A stretch of 64,000 bases of DNA, taken from positions 1,426,001 to 1,490,000 of the forward strand of contig NC_082418.1 in the NCBI RefSeq assembly GCF_004011695.2. The letters are read 5' to 3'. Of the stretch, positions 19,275 through 30,588 are shown in pieces. This DNA comes from Ascochyta rabiei (taxonomy: Eukaryota > Ascomycota > Dothideomycetes > Pleosporales > Didymellaceae). The position numbers and the translations under genes were made by a program. Within the stretch, counting starts at the first letter, position 1; each line of letters starts with the position of its first letter. The notes below the pieces were generated by a model. It was given only the letters and a program-made list of their open reading frames with translations. It was not told where the DNA came from and did no database searches.

Positions 19275-21439
19275 TTAAACACCATTGTCACCCGCACGTT
19301 CGAACTCGGCCAGCATCGCCTCGCTAGCATGTATCTCCTCCTCCTCTTCGTCCAGCATGCTCTGTTCGGCGGCCATCTCTTGTTGAAGTCGCTCCAACTC
19401 GTCAGTCATGCGCTGTTTATAGGGTGCCATACGCTCGTCGATAACAGCCTTCTTCGCTGCCATCTCTGCCCGCTTCTTGCGCGTAGCTTCGAGTCGCTTA
19501 CGCTGTTCTGCGACCTGAGCCTCGATTGACATCGCACGAGGGCTTGGCGATACAGAAGAAAGACGCGCAGGCATGGTCGGCGTTGAGGGTGGTACCAGGT
19601 CGGTCTTGATGCGCTTGACGTTTGGTGGTGGGGTCAAGGTGCCTCCTGGAGCGCGCTTCACGGGCGTAACGGGCGAGAGAACGGCCATCGGTTTTTTCAA
19701 GAGCGTGGAGGTAGTCGTGTCGAGGAGCGCAGGCCTAGCCGTAGTCTTCCTGAAAGGCGGAACGAACGGCTGAGCGCCATTTTTGACGATATCCTTGGTG
19801 CTGGACGTAATAGCTGACTGGGCGACAATCGTGCTTAGAGTTGCAGGAGGCTGGAGGATGCTATGAAGGTCCGCAGATGTCGACATCGCTGGTATGTTGT
19901 CCGCCTTCGTAGTAGAGGTCTTGGGGGCTACATCTGCCATTCCAAGCTGCAGTTCGTCGCTGGGCTCCTCGACTTTCTCGACCGATTCCTTGCACTCAAC
20001 AGGTGTGTCTGGCATGTCAATAGAGGCCTTCTTTGCTACCTTCTTAGTTGACTTCTTTGAACACAAGGTGAACAAATTGCCGTCAGTGTCCTTGGTAGCA
20101 GCGGAGGCGCTGTCAATCAGCTTATCGGTTTCGGTGCCCCTGGCAGTAGTGGATGAGCCGTCCTTGACTTGCGGAAGTGCAGACTGACCATCGTCAACAT
20201 CCAACGTATCGAGAGCGTTACGAGTAGATAATTTAGCAACCGTTGCAGTTTCAATGTCGATAATAGGCATCATTGGTGGATTTGAGTTCGTAGTGGCAGA
20301 AGTCGTTTTGGTGTGTTGCTTCCTGACGACGGCTTTGGGCTATATATGAAGGTCAGCAGCAGGCTTCAGCTGTCTTTTACCACGGGCGCAAAGCCAAAAT
20401 GACGTAAGCCAAAAAGAACGAGCTACACAAAGAAGAAATACGCTCTCTCACCTGAGAAATATTGGTCCTCTTCGAGCCCTTGATGGGGGTTGATGGCATG
20501 TCAGTAGGTGCAGGCGACGAGGTGCGCACTGAACAGTCTCCATCGTTCTTACTTGCTGGCTTGGATCCTAACGGCAACTCCGGTACAAGTTCGAACTCAA
20601 GAGCATGAGGTTCTGCTTTTGCGAGATTTTTGTCGTCCGCACAGAACGTTAATTTCATGTCGCTGCCGAGGATTGACTCTAGAGTCTTGATTAGCAATGC
20701 TCTTCGAATGAGAAACAAGCTTACCTTTGCTGCGATAGTGGAAGCGAAAGATCGCCCAGGGCTCTGTGCCGGGACGCTTCGCATAGACTTTCCTTCTCTC
20801 CCGGTTGCCCTTAGCGCCGTCAAGTGTGGAGCAATTTTTCTCAAAGGTCATATGAAACTGAGGCGCCACATCTTTGTAGCTCGCAACTCGAGCGCCGATG
20901 TTTGCGTTATCTTTGATTTCATCGTACTTGTGAATGTCGTTGATGTCGTGCTCGATACCCAGCTGGCGCGTGATATAGACGCGTAGGTCCATTGTACCAA
21001 TGGTTTCAGGTGCATCCTTGCTGTGGGTTACGGGTTCTGAATGTGGGGAAACCAATATATCCGTGTCGATGACACCGTCTGGTGTTTGATAGAGGAATTT
21101 TTCGAATTCAAGCTTCTTGCTCTTTTGCAGTTGCACAGATTTGCTGGCGTAGATATGGGCCTTGCGGCATACCCCATCTACCAAGAAGTCATAGGAAACG
21201 GCCAGAGTCTGTGGACTTAGGTGTTAGTGTGAGAGACTGTCGTGAGGATCGCAACATACCACGCCTGAAAAGCGACCATCGACCTTGATCTTTTGTCCTT
21301 CCTCGACAGCAACATAGCAGCAGACGGCGTTGTCGCGAGCATCAATGTACTGGCCGTATTCTTCAAGTGGCTTTACTCGACCATCGACGTAGATGTGCGC
21401 GGAGGCCGTGCGGTCAGTGCCAGTTTCGGCGACCTTCAT
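19275..21439 (-). CDS. Large fungal protein, DUF7918-like N-terminus and C-terminal coiled coil (651 aa)
   Basis: Four exons on the minus strand: 21439-21260, 21208-20725, 20678-20452 and 20339-19275. All junctions keep the frame; introns are 46-112 bp and have good branch points (for example GCTAATC before 20678). The N-terminal ~220 residues form one domain: ASAHIYVDGRVKPLEEYGQY, AVCCYVAVEEGQKIKVDGRF, SYDFLVDGVCRKAHIYASKS, and later TEPWAIFRFHYRSK. This resembles the DUF7918-type domain of fungal proteins, by recall only. The middle is Ser/Thr/Pro-rich with repeated basic patches, probably disordered. The last ~90 residues are a strongly predicted coiled coil (AQVAEQRKRLEATRKKRAEM, LERLQQEMAAEQSMLDEEEE). 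Location and role are unknown. Confidence 0.75.
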
Positions 21440-22555
21440 GTTATTGAACTGAAGCTGCTGCGACCAGGTGGATGAGGGGTGTGAAGAGGAGGTACTTCAC
21501 CAAAGTGTGCGCGCGGCGTGCCAAACACTATACGGCGAGTGGGTGCCGGGTAGAGTGGAGGCACCGTCAACGCTGGGAGGGGCTGGTAGATAAATGAGGT
21601 GCATGGAGCAGCAAGGCGATCAGCTAAGTATTCAACAATTGACTGGTGGTGTAGGCAGGAGGTGTGAAGTAGATAGTCGAGACGAAGAAGCATATGAAGG
21701 CACTTATGAAGGACAAACGAGTACCGTGGTAGCGAGGAGCGTCCAGCTCGTTGGCGCAGGTAAGAGAGCGTGGATGTAACGGAAGGAGCAGAGTTTGGTG
21801 AGATTTGCTGGTGTCAGGACAGTGGCTGCACCCTTCTCTAAGCCTTGGAAGGCTGCAACAAGTGCGAGGAAATTTAGAGTGTATTTGATGGGAGGGACAG
21901 TGAAGAGTGGTTCAAGCTCGATACTGGGTGGTGTTGAGGTGAACGTCAATTGCACCTTCCGTCTCTTTGAAGCATGACCTACACATGTTGTCTTCAATGC
22001 CAGTGTCTGCAGCGTCTATTTTGAAGCATAGCAGACATTGTTTTTAGCCTTCACACGTACAACGGTTGTACCACGTCGTTCGGAAAAGCGCACCCAAAAA
22101 CAAATTCATTGTTCTTGTCCAAAAAGGACGTCAGAAGAGCCATCAACTGGATGTGCGTGTTGAAGATGCAGCGACGACGACCTCAGCTCGAGCATGACGT
22201 TGTGCGCCCCGACGCACTGTCACATGCCAGAGACTCTGCGGAAGCTCGTCGTTGGGGCTGGAAGACGTCGAGCGGCTGCGTGCATCGAAGAAGCAAGAGC
22301 AGTAGTATCGCATGGCTATCTGCTGCCTCACACAGACCGCAACATGCCGTCAGTCATCGTGCAAGAGAGCGCAGTGAAGGGCACGAGAATGGGCCGGAGA
22401 TGGATTGATTGGATCAAGCGGCGGAAGGACGGATGCGGCAAGGCTGCGTCGGCGTACTCGCTGCCAAGCTTTTTTCGCAGACGGCCGGCAGCTGCAGCTC
22501 GTTTCTCTACGACCTCATATCCCTCACCAGCACCACCCGCTAGACGCCGCACAAC
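21440..22555. other. Divergent intergenic region between the 651-aa gene and IDH1
   Basis: 1.1 kb with no confident gene. A minus-strand open frame at 21997-21704 (97 codons, containing KYTLNFLALVAAFQGLEKG) is not low-complexity and could be an unrecognised exon, but it lacks family resemblance and a clear continuation. Confidence 0.4.
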
Positions 22556-23901
22556 ATGTTGTCCAGGACCTCCCAACGCACTGCGCAGGTACGGAAAGGC
22601 GCACACTGCCGCAATTGGGGCTGTGCAATCGGCCAAGTGCTAACGCGACACGCAGACACTCCTGCGGGGCGCCCAGCGCGCAGCCGGCCCTTCGATGGCT
22701 GCTCGATGTACGTCGCTGCTATGCGTGATGGCACAGCATTGCCGTCACGTGCCCCTCAAACACTCGGTCAACGTCTAACAGCCCGCAGCCTTCGCTACCG
22801 TCGGCCAGGACATCTTCAAGCCCACCAAGTTCGGCGGCAAGTACACCGTCACCCTGATCCCCGGTGACGGTATCGGTGCTGAGGTCTCCGAGTCGGTCAA
22901 GGAGATCTTCAAGGCGGACAACGTGCCCATTGAGTGGGAGCAGGTCGATGTCTCTGGTGTCGACTCGGGCAACGTCCACTCCGAGGAGCTCCTCCGCGAG
23001 TCCATCGCCTCGCTGAAGCGCAACAAGCTCGGTCTCAAGGGTATCCTCCACACCCCCGTCGAGCGCTCCGGCCACCGCTCCTTCAACGTTGCCCTGCGCC
23101 AGGAGCTCGACATCTACGCCTCGATCGTCCTCCTCAAGAACATCCCCGGCTACGAGACCCGCCACAAGGACATCGACTTCTGCATCATCCGCGAGAACAC
23201 CGAGGGCGAGTACTCTGGTCTGGAGCACCAGTCGGTCAACGGCGTCGTCGAGTCGCTCAAGATCATCACCCGCGAGAAGTCTGAGCGCATTGCCAAGTTC
23301 GCTTTCGCCTTTGCGCTCGCCAACAACCGCAAGAAGGTCACCTGCATCCACAAGGCAAACATCATGAAGCTGGCCGACGGTCTCTTCCGCAACACCGTCA
23401 AGAGGGTCGGCGAGGACTACCCTACCCTTGAGACCAACGACATGATTGTCGACAACGCCTCCATGCAGTGCGTTTCGCGTCCCCAGCAGTTTGACGTCAT
23501 GGTCATGCCCAACTTGTACGGAGGTATCCTGTCCAACATCGGTGCTGGTCTCGTTGGCGGCCCCGGTATTGTTCCTGGATGCAACATGGGTCGCAACGTC
23601 GCCCTTTTCGAGCCTGGATGCCGTCACGTCGGTCTCGACATCAAGGGCAAGGACCAGGCCAACCCCACCGCCCTGATCCTGTCCGCCGCCATGATGCTGC
23701 GCCACATCGGTCTTGACGACCACGCCAACCGCATCTCGCAGTCGGTCTACAAGGTCATTGCTGACGGGTAAGTTGATCTGCACCTGAACGGCAACCACGT
23801 ACTAACAACTTGCCAGCCAAGTCCGCACCCGCGACATGGGCGGCAACTCGACCACCAACGAGTTCACCCGCGCCATCCTCGGCCAGATGGAGAAGGCATA
23901 G
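22556..23901 (+). CDS. IDH1: Mitochondrial NAD+-isocitrate dehydrogenase, regulatory-type subunit 1
   Basis: Catalyses, with its partner Idh2, oxidative decarboxylation of isocitrate to 2-oxoglutarate in the mitochondrial TCA cycle. Four exons: 22556-22588, 22656-22707, 22789-23767 and 23817-23901, giving 382 aa. The first two exons encode an Arg/Ser/Ala-rich mitochondrial presequence (MLSRTSQRTAQ, TLLRGAQRAAGPSMAARS). The mature part starts FATVGQDIFKP and carries YTVTLIPGDGIGAEV, KNIPGYETRHKDIDFCIIRE, NTEGEYSGLEHQ, CIHKANIMKLADGLF and YGGILSNIGAGLVGGPG, all standard for fungal Idh1. The C-terminus reads VRTRDMGGNSTTNEFTRAI. The reading IRENTEGEYSGLEH and the overall pattern favour the Idh1 rather than the Idh2 paralogue. 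Codon use is the most GC3-biased in the window, in line with high expression. Confidence 0.95.
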
Positions 23902-24105
23902 ACATAGGTAACACTTGCTCTCTCACGTTCTGCTTGACGATTGGATGCTCTACCCTTGTACAACTAGATCAGCGGAGTGTGGATAGAGCTGTACTTCTAG
24001 TTGGTATATAGCATGCTGCATGATTGAATTGACATTGTTATACCCTCCTGGAAACGCCGCAACCCAAACGCCTCGCTATGCATGGTATCGTAACGACTCT
24101 TGTAT

Positions 24106-24994
24106 CTAGAACTGGATCCTCCTCTTCCTGCCGGTGTACTTGGACGATGCCTTGACGACCTTGCCCTGTCGTTCCTGCTGCTCCTTCTTCTTCAGAATCC
24201 AGCCCTTGCTGCCCTTCTTGTCTACGCCTCTCTTCATTGTGCCGGCCCTTCGTCGTGTCTCCATGACATCCACACCCTCCATGCCGCGCACGACGCCCGT
24301 AATGTCGCCGTCCAGCTCGCCGCCTCCCACTGTAAGCACCAAGTAGGTCTTCGCACTTTTTGTCCCTGGATCGTCCTCAAGCAGACCGGCGCCAAATCCA
24401 GCCTTGATGGCCGCCTGGGACACCATCTTCTTCTGCTCGTCGTTCTTGGGATAAAATTGGCAGCACGCTCGTCCACCCCTCCTCAAACTAGCGTACAGCT
24501 GATTGAAGAACCTGCTCAACCTCCCAGCGGGACTGTCCTCGCTCGTCTCGGCTTGACACAGCCATTGGATGGCACTGATGCTGATTGCCGCATCGAATGT
24601 ACCTGGGCGAAATGGCACGCCCTGCCCTGCGTCTGCGAGCAACAGATCCCCTTCGACCTCCTTCTCAAGCGCAACCCCCAGCATCGAGGCGCTGATGTCG
24701 AACCCCACCCATACGTGCGGCCCCGCGGGTGTGCCTTCCTCGGTCGTTTGCGACAGGATCTCGCCAGACAGGCAGGAACCACAGCCCACGTCGAGGATCA
24801 TGGAGGGCTGTGTGAGGCCAATCAAATCGAGCGCGCGGTGCGTCATGTCGGCCTGAATGCGCTGGATTCGCGAGGAGGTCGTGTATTTGCGCGATTCGGT
24901 GTCATTGTAGTGCAGGTCGGGGGGTCTGAAGGCGTCAGTGTGGGTGCGGTGAGTGATGAAGCAGGACGCACAATATATCCTCGGGGCGCGACAT
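24106..24994 (-). CDS. BUD23: 18S rRNA (guanine-N7) methyltransferase Bud23
   Basis: Two exons (24994-24972 and 24925-24106) separated by a 46-bp intron give 280 aa, close to the yeast length. The join reads MSRPEDILPPDLHYNDTESR, the conserved N-terminus of Bud23/WBSCR22. SAM-binding motif I is ILDVGCGSCLSGEIL, followed by WVGFDISASMLGVAL and DAAISISAIQWLC, all diagnostic. The C-terminal tail is very basic (KKGSKGWILKKKEQQERQGK, GRKRRIQF), as in the family, which binds pre-rRNA in the nucleolus with Trm112 and methylates a conserved guanine of 18S rRNA needed for 40S export. The gene is convergent with IDH1 (204 bp apart) and divergent to the Svp26 gene (265 bp). Confidence 0.95.
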
Positions 24995-25259
24995 GCTTGC
25001 GGCGTATCTCGAATGCACTCAAGTTCAAGCAGCGGTGAGGTGGTATCGAAGTCTGGGTTTTTATGGTGTTGCACGTTTTGGTGGAGTCGACTTCGCGACC
25101 GTGAATCTTTACTTTTTGGTGGGCTTGACCCCACAAAGATGCCGCACCAATCAGAAATGAGGCTGCCCCGCTTATTCGGGGCCTAATGCCACCTTTGACC
25201 TCATCGCTCTCCAGGTGTCTGGAGCTGTCCGTGTCCAAATCTCACACTTCACAGCCAAC

Positions 25260-26127
<868 letters not shown>

Positions 26128-27056
26128 ACCGGGCAAGAGTCATGGTTGTATGAAAAATGGACCGCAGGTTGATATCTACGTTCTTGCACCGCTGCTCTGA
26201 TGTTCGCAAAACGCCCACTGACAATCCCTCGCAAAGTGCATATGCGCTGGTCTCGATCACTTCTGCCACGCAACCGGGCCCACAGGATCACGCGGAGTAC
26301 TTCCCTAGCCTGCATTGCACAGCAAGACCGCTGCTCCAGCCGCACCTCAGGTTCAGAGCGAAAGCACATGCCCCGTCTTTCTGCACGCTTCAAGCCCTCC
26401 TCTTCTTTTCTCTTCTCTTCAAATCGCTAAACAGCGAGCCATCACCATGCACGACGGTATCCGCTTCAGCAAATCGAACACCAACGATTCGTCACTCCGC
26501 ACCGCACCGGGCTGCGAACACCGTCACGGCGAAAAGCAAGCGCGCGGTTGTGGTACTGCAGCTACAGATACGGCAAGCGTGAAGCATCTGGCTTGCATGT
26601 AGTGATGGCTGAAGTTAGAATCTCTGTCGTTGCAGTTTGCGTTGTTGGCTTCTTTGGAAGCGTGGACATGTGCAGCAGGGGTTTGGTGCGGGGGTGAGAG
26701 TGCTTCGAGGACGGCTGCGCTGTGGCGTGGATGGACGACGACTGAGGAGGTGAGGTCGAGATGCATGGCTGCGCGGTAGTGAGGGGGGTCGATGGTGAGG
26801 TTGGAGGTTGGAGGCTGAAGTACCGTTGATCAAAGTTGTGCTGGAACTGAATGGATCTTAGTTCGTTGATCATAGTTGGAGTAAGAGAAATTGGGAGTTG
26901 GAGAGAAATTCAGATAAGTTTGATCATGGCATTATATCGTTTGTTCATTCTCGTCAAGACATGTAACAGCAAAGTGTTCTTCAACGGCGCACAGACAGAG
27001 AAAGTCTTCGTCCTCCGCAGAGGCCGCTGGAACGTCCCCTACGCAACCATAGTGAT
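26128..27056. other. Convergent intergenic region
   Basis: About 930 bp between the 3' ends of the Svp26 and BIM1-like genes. Several overlapping short frames on both strands, none with a recognisable domain; I see no gene. Confidence 0.5.
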
Positions 27057-27980
27057 TCAAGCAGAAGTCGACCCGGGCGGTGTGCTCAAGCTCTTCGCCC
27101 TCAGCTCATACGCGTCTTTGCTTTTCAATCCTGTGTTCTTCCCTCGTCTCCACAGAAAGAAACCAATGGCGCCCAGAAGCGCAAGACCGCCGACAACCGC
27201 ACCAACAGCGATGCCTGCCTTCGCGCCGGTGGATAGACCACTGCCACCACCAGAGGAATGGTCTGGGGAGGCTGATTGTGAGATCGAAAGGCCAGTGTTT
27301 GATGGACTAGTGCCCGAGGCGCTGGCGCTGGGTGTGGGTGCGTTGAATTCATCGCTCGTAACATTGAAGCAGGGGACTTTGATGGAGAAATCGATTGTTT
27401 CGACAAAGGTCTATGTCGTCAGTCATATCACATAATACTTCACCACAGGAACTCACAATGTCAGCACAAGCAAAGAATGACTGGTTATTCCCATTGTTCT
27501 CGCCTTCGTACTCAGACCAGTATTCTAGCTGGATAGTCGCGTTGGTGCCGGCCGGTATGCCTTCAAGCCGGTCGATCGAGTAGCATTGGTGGCCGGGGTC
27601 GATGTCGGTTACGTTGTTGACGACTTGGTCGTCAAAGTCTGCTTGGGTTGTAGGGTCTGTCCTCGTCAGTCTCGTAGCACACGTACAGCTGAGGCGATCT
27701 TACTATCCGATACGGCTAGACGGAAAGCAACGTGCCACGCTTCGTCCGCGATGCTCAACGCGACCGCACCCTGCGACAGTGGGTAGATTGTTCGGTTCGA
27801 CGGCTCAGCCGAACTTCCGCAAGGCGCTGTGTTGTCGTGCTGCGCGTCCCACACTCGGTCCGGTGGCCAGAGGAAAGCTACTGGGCCCATGCTACTTCCT
27901 TCTTCACCTTCGCCATGAGTTTGTGCATTGCTCAGCACAGCTGACACAGCAATAAGGACATACAGGAGGGTTGTGCGCAT
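27057..27980 (-). CDS. BIM1/LPMO-X325-like copper-site surface protein with a C-terminal TM anchor
   Basis: Three exons (27980-27704, 27656-27457, 27410-27057) give 276 aa. A signal peptide (MRTTLLYVLIAVSAVLSNAQ) leads to GPVAFLWPPDRVWDAQHDN, TAPCGSSAEPSNRTIYPLSQ and, across intron 1, NPTTQADFDDQVVNN then TDIDPGHQCYSIDRLEGIPA and FFACADI, the pattern of the BIM1-like/X325 family, structurally related to lytic polysaccharide monooxygenases and linked to copper uptake in Cryptococcus. Most members end in a GPI signal. Here exon 3 runs on through a Ser/Gly stalk into a TM helix (AGIAVGAVVGGLALLGAIGF, residues about 224-246), a basic stop-transfer (WRRGK) and about 26 cytosolic residues. The mature N-terminus is not an obvious His, so copper binding is uncertain. 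Exon 3 has no ATG, so it is easy to miss. Confidence 0.82.
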
Positions 27981-28750
27981 GTCGAAGTCTTATCAGCAGG
28001 TCGGAGTGTCCAAAGCAAAGTCATCCGTAAGGTGCGTGACGCGACCGCCGCTATATGGACACTTTGCACCGTTACTCACACTCCCTGCGTGTCATGTGTA
28101 GCCAGCCCGGGGGTCAGATAACGACATAGAAACCTCGTATTCCGACCAATTCCTGTCGAACGTTGCATTGCCAAGTGCTTCGAGTATTGCCTTGGTCTCT
28201 GCACTTCGAATCACATGTTGCCGTCTGTCGCAGCCCACTTTCTCTGGCGACCTCTTCGAGCGTCCAACATCTCCAGCAGTACATTGCATCCAATGGGAGT
28301 AGAGACGGCAGCAGTCCCCGCATGCTCGGATATTGCAGATAGGAGGATAGAGTTATCAGATGGTGCTAACGAGTCGTGGTGGCGCCGCCCAGCGAATAGG
28401 CGACAGCCACTCCACCGGTTCTGGCTTAGACATTCACTCGGCATGCCATCTTATCAGCTCATCTGATAAAATTTGCATCTCCGATGTTCGGCCGATTGGA
28501 TCTTGTTCAATGCTCTGTATGCCTTGAAGGAAGTTGTGCATGTGAACCTGCAGAGCCTGGGATAATAGTCGCACGCCGCGGGAAGAACAGCTCGGGATCC
28601 GGCATGAGACGAGAGCGCCTGCGGCGCCTGTCAGAGCCACAAAACCCGCGTTGCCCGTTGTCAAAGCAGCACTATATCCTCAATCCGACTCTTCAGCGTC
28701 TGCCTTGCAGTACCGAGAAATTCGCTCAAACACTCGTCAGGTCTTTCACT
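27981..28750. other. Divergent intergenic region between two surface-protein genes
   Basis: 770 bp separating the BIM1-like gene (minus) from the GPI-anchored protein gene (plus). It presumably holds both promoters. No coding evidence, although an open frame runs in phase upstream of the 28751 ATG. Confidence 0.45.
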
Positions 28751-29646
28751 ATGGTCGCTTCCCAGATCCTTGTAGCTGTGTTTGTCGCGGCTGCCAGCGC
28801 TACCAGCTTGGTCGGGCGTGAAGATGTATCCTTTGCCTCGCTCTTGAAGCGGCAGGAGCCCGGCACGCCTGCGTACAACTGTCACGACAACTGGTGCGTA
28901 GTAATTTTGGCAGGCCGGAATATTTCTAATATCACCGTCAGCGGCTCTGCCATCACTCTTTCCCGCACTACAAACCCATGCGACAACCCAGCATTCGTTG
29001 CCGACTACAACAACTGCTTGAAATGCTCCGGACCTGACAACTACAACATCTGGCGCTACTATGGCGGAACTTTGAGTACCGCTGGCGCTGGCTGCGGCTT
29101 CGACACCGAGCCGCTGAGTGGCAAACAGGAAGATGTTCCTGAAGCTGGCAGCACCGGTGCCGCATTTTCAGCTGCCCCTACACAGACTTCGGCTGCTGTA
29201 CAGTCGTCTACAGTTTTGTCTGGAACTCCGTCTACGGTGTCCTCAGCAGCTTCTTTGGCTTCATCTACCGCTGCACCAATAAGCAGCCAAGCAGCAGCTA
29301 CGACCCAGGCGGTGACAAGTGAGGCTCCCGTCTCTTCTGTTGCGACCCTTTCAGCTCCGCTTACGACCGTTAACATACCTGCGGTTTCTTCTGCTGCAAT
29401 CCATCCCACTCTTATTGCGAACGCAACGCTGAGCTCTTCTGTACCAGGTGTGCCATTGCCCAGCGCCAATGCTAGCGCGAGCTCCACTACTGTAAGTACG
29501 AACTCCGCTTCATCGCCGATGTCGTCTAATGTGTTATATAGTCTGCTCCTGCAGAGGTGGCAACCAATGCTGCTTCTAGTCGTCGTACTGCTGACGTTGC
29601 TGGTGTTGTCGGTGCGATTTTCTTTGGTGCGCTGTTCGGCATGTAA
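28751..29646 (+). CDS. Secreted Cys-rich/Ser-Thr-rich GPI-anchored protein (281 aa)
   Basis: Two exons (28751-29491, 29542-29646), 50-bp intron with donor GTAAGT and acceptor ATATAG. The ATG at 28751 gives a clear signal peptide (MVASQILVAVFVAAASATS), so I prefer it to the longer upstream open frame. Residues about 40-125 form a cysteine-containing domain (NCHDNWCVVILAGRN, TTNPCDNPAFVADYNNCLKC, GAGCGFDTEP), followed by about 130 residues rich in Ser, Thr and Ala, surely O-glycosylated. Exon 2 ends in a typical GPI signal: small residues (TNAAS), a basic spacer (SRRT), then a hydrophobic tail (VAGVVGAIFFGALFGM) to the stop. So it is a cell-wall or plasma-membrane surface protein. The cysteine domain is of a kind frequent in filamentous fungi, with no known activity. 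Confidence 0.85.
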
Positions 29647-30108
29647 CTCAACTTTTGATTTCGATTTTGACAGGATGCTGATTGAGAATGTATGGCCAAC
29701 AGCTGACTATTACTGTTATCGTATACCGCATTTTGATGAAGCGCGGGTGTGATTCTGAGGGGTCGTATTCAGATGTAATTATGAACGAGTTGCCTCTTTG
29801 GCGTTTGGTTTCAGGCTGACGCCCTGCTTGATAGACCATATTGAGCTGGGCTATCGACTCACTGCTGACGGTAGACATACATCTTTTAGCACGATAGTAG
29901 AGCACGATAAATACTTTGTAAAGTTTAAGATGTTCAAAGTGGAGGATTTTTTGCCGTGACAAGAATGAGACAGCCTGGTCTGTGCGGGTCTGAATAACCT
30001 CGGCGCGTCGTCGTCATAGTCACTCTTCTTTGAACACCTCAGTGCAACATAACATATCAGGTGCAACACCGAATTTCCGTTTGGCTGTCAATTCCAGCTC
30101 CATCAGAA
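29647..30108. other. Intergenic region
   Basis: 460 bp between the GPI-anchored protein gene and the DUF7704-like gene; AT-richer than the genes; no coding signal. Confidence 0.5.
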
Positions 30109-30588
30109 ATGTCGCGTCCTCAATCTTCCACACGCGGAATTCCTTCTTTCTACCGCGTCTTCTTCACTATCCTCGACCCTATCATCTGCATCTGGGGCGC
30201 CTACATGGACTTCTTCGACCCGCGCATGGTCCTGTCATCACACATAATTGCCGACACGCCTGACATCGGACACATCATGATTCTCAAGCAACGCGGCGGC
30301 GCCATGCTGAGCTTCGGCTTCATTTCCGCTGTCTTGCTTCGCTACACGCAGGACATCAAAATCTGGCACATTGTCGAGATAGCGCTCCTGCTTGTCGATT
30401 TTGCGTACTTTCCTGCTGTGTTTGGGGCGTTGAACGCGCAGACAAGGGTGCTGCCGGAGACGTGGAGGGCGGAGGATTGGGGAAGCTTGGCGATCACGGG
30501 CACGGCGACATTGGTTCGGCTCGCGTTCCTGGCGAGAGCTGGGTTTGCGGACGAAGACGAGGACGTGGAGGCGAAGAAGACGCAGTGA
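30109..30588 (+). CDS. Small polytopic membrane protein, DUF7704-like (159 aa)
   Basis: A single exon. The N-terminus RGIPSFYRVFFTILDPIICI with WGAYMDFFDP matches the start of a family of short fungal four-helix membrane proteins that I know as DUF7704. Hydrophobic segments: FFTILDPIICIWGAYM, AMLSFGFISAVLL, VEIALLLVDFAYFPAVFGAL and a weaker one at LAITGTATLVRLAFLA. Between them MILKQRGGAMLSF and WHIVEIALLLVDF are also typical. The C-terminus is acidic then basic (DEDEDVEAKK). The function is unknown. The ATG at 30109 is preferred because it puts FYRVFF near residue 14, as in the family; an in-frame ATG 16 codons upstream is possible. Confidence 0.8.
   Translation: MSRPQSSTRGIPSFYRVFFTILDPIICIWGAYMDFFDPRMVLSSHIIADTPDIGHIMILKQRGGAMLSFGFISAVLLRYTQDIKIWHIVEIALLLVDFAYFPAVFGALNAQTRVLPETWRAEDWGSLAITGTATLVRLAFLARAGFADEDEDVEAKKTQ

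Noticed and set aside
21704..21997. 97-codon minus-strand frame upstream of the 651-aa gene
   Set aside because: Not low-complexity, but no family resemblance, no clear splice partner and no conserved neighbour; kept as unproven.
26851..27435. 194-codon plus-strand frame over the BIM1-like gene's last exon
   Set aside because: Lies opposite a spliced minus-strand exon with clear stalk, TM helix and stop-transfer; no features of its own.
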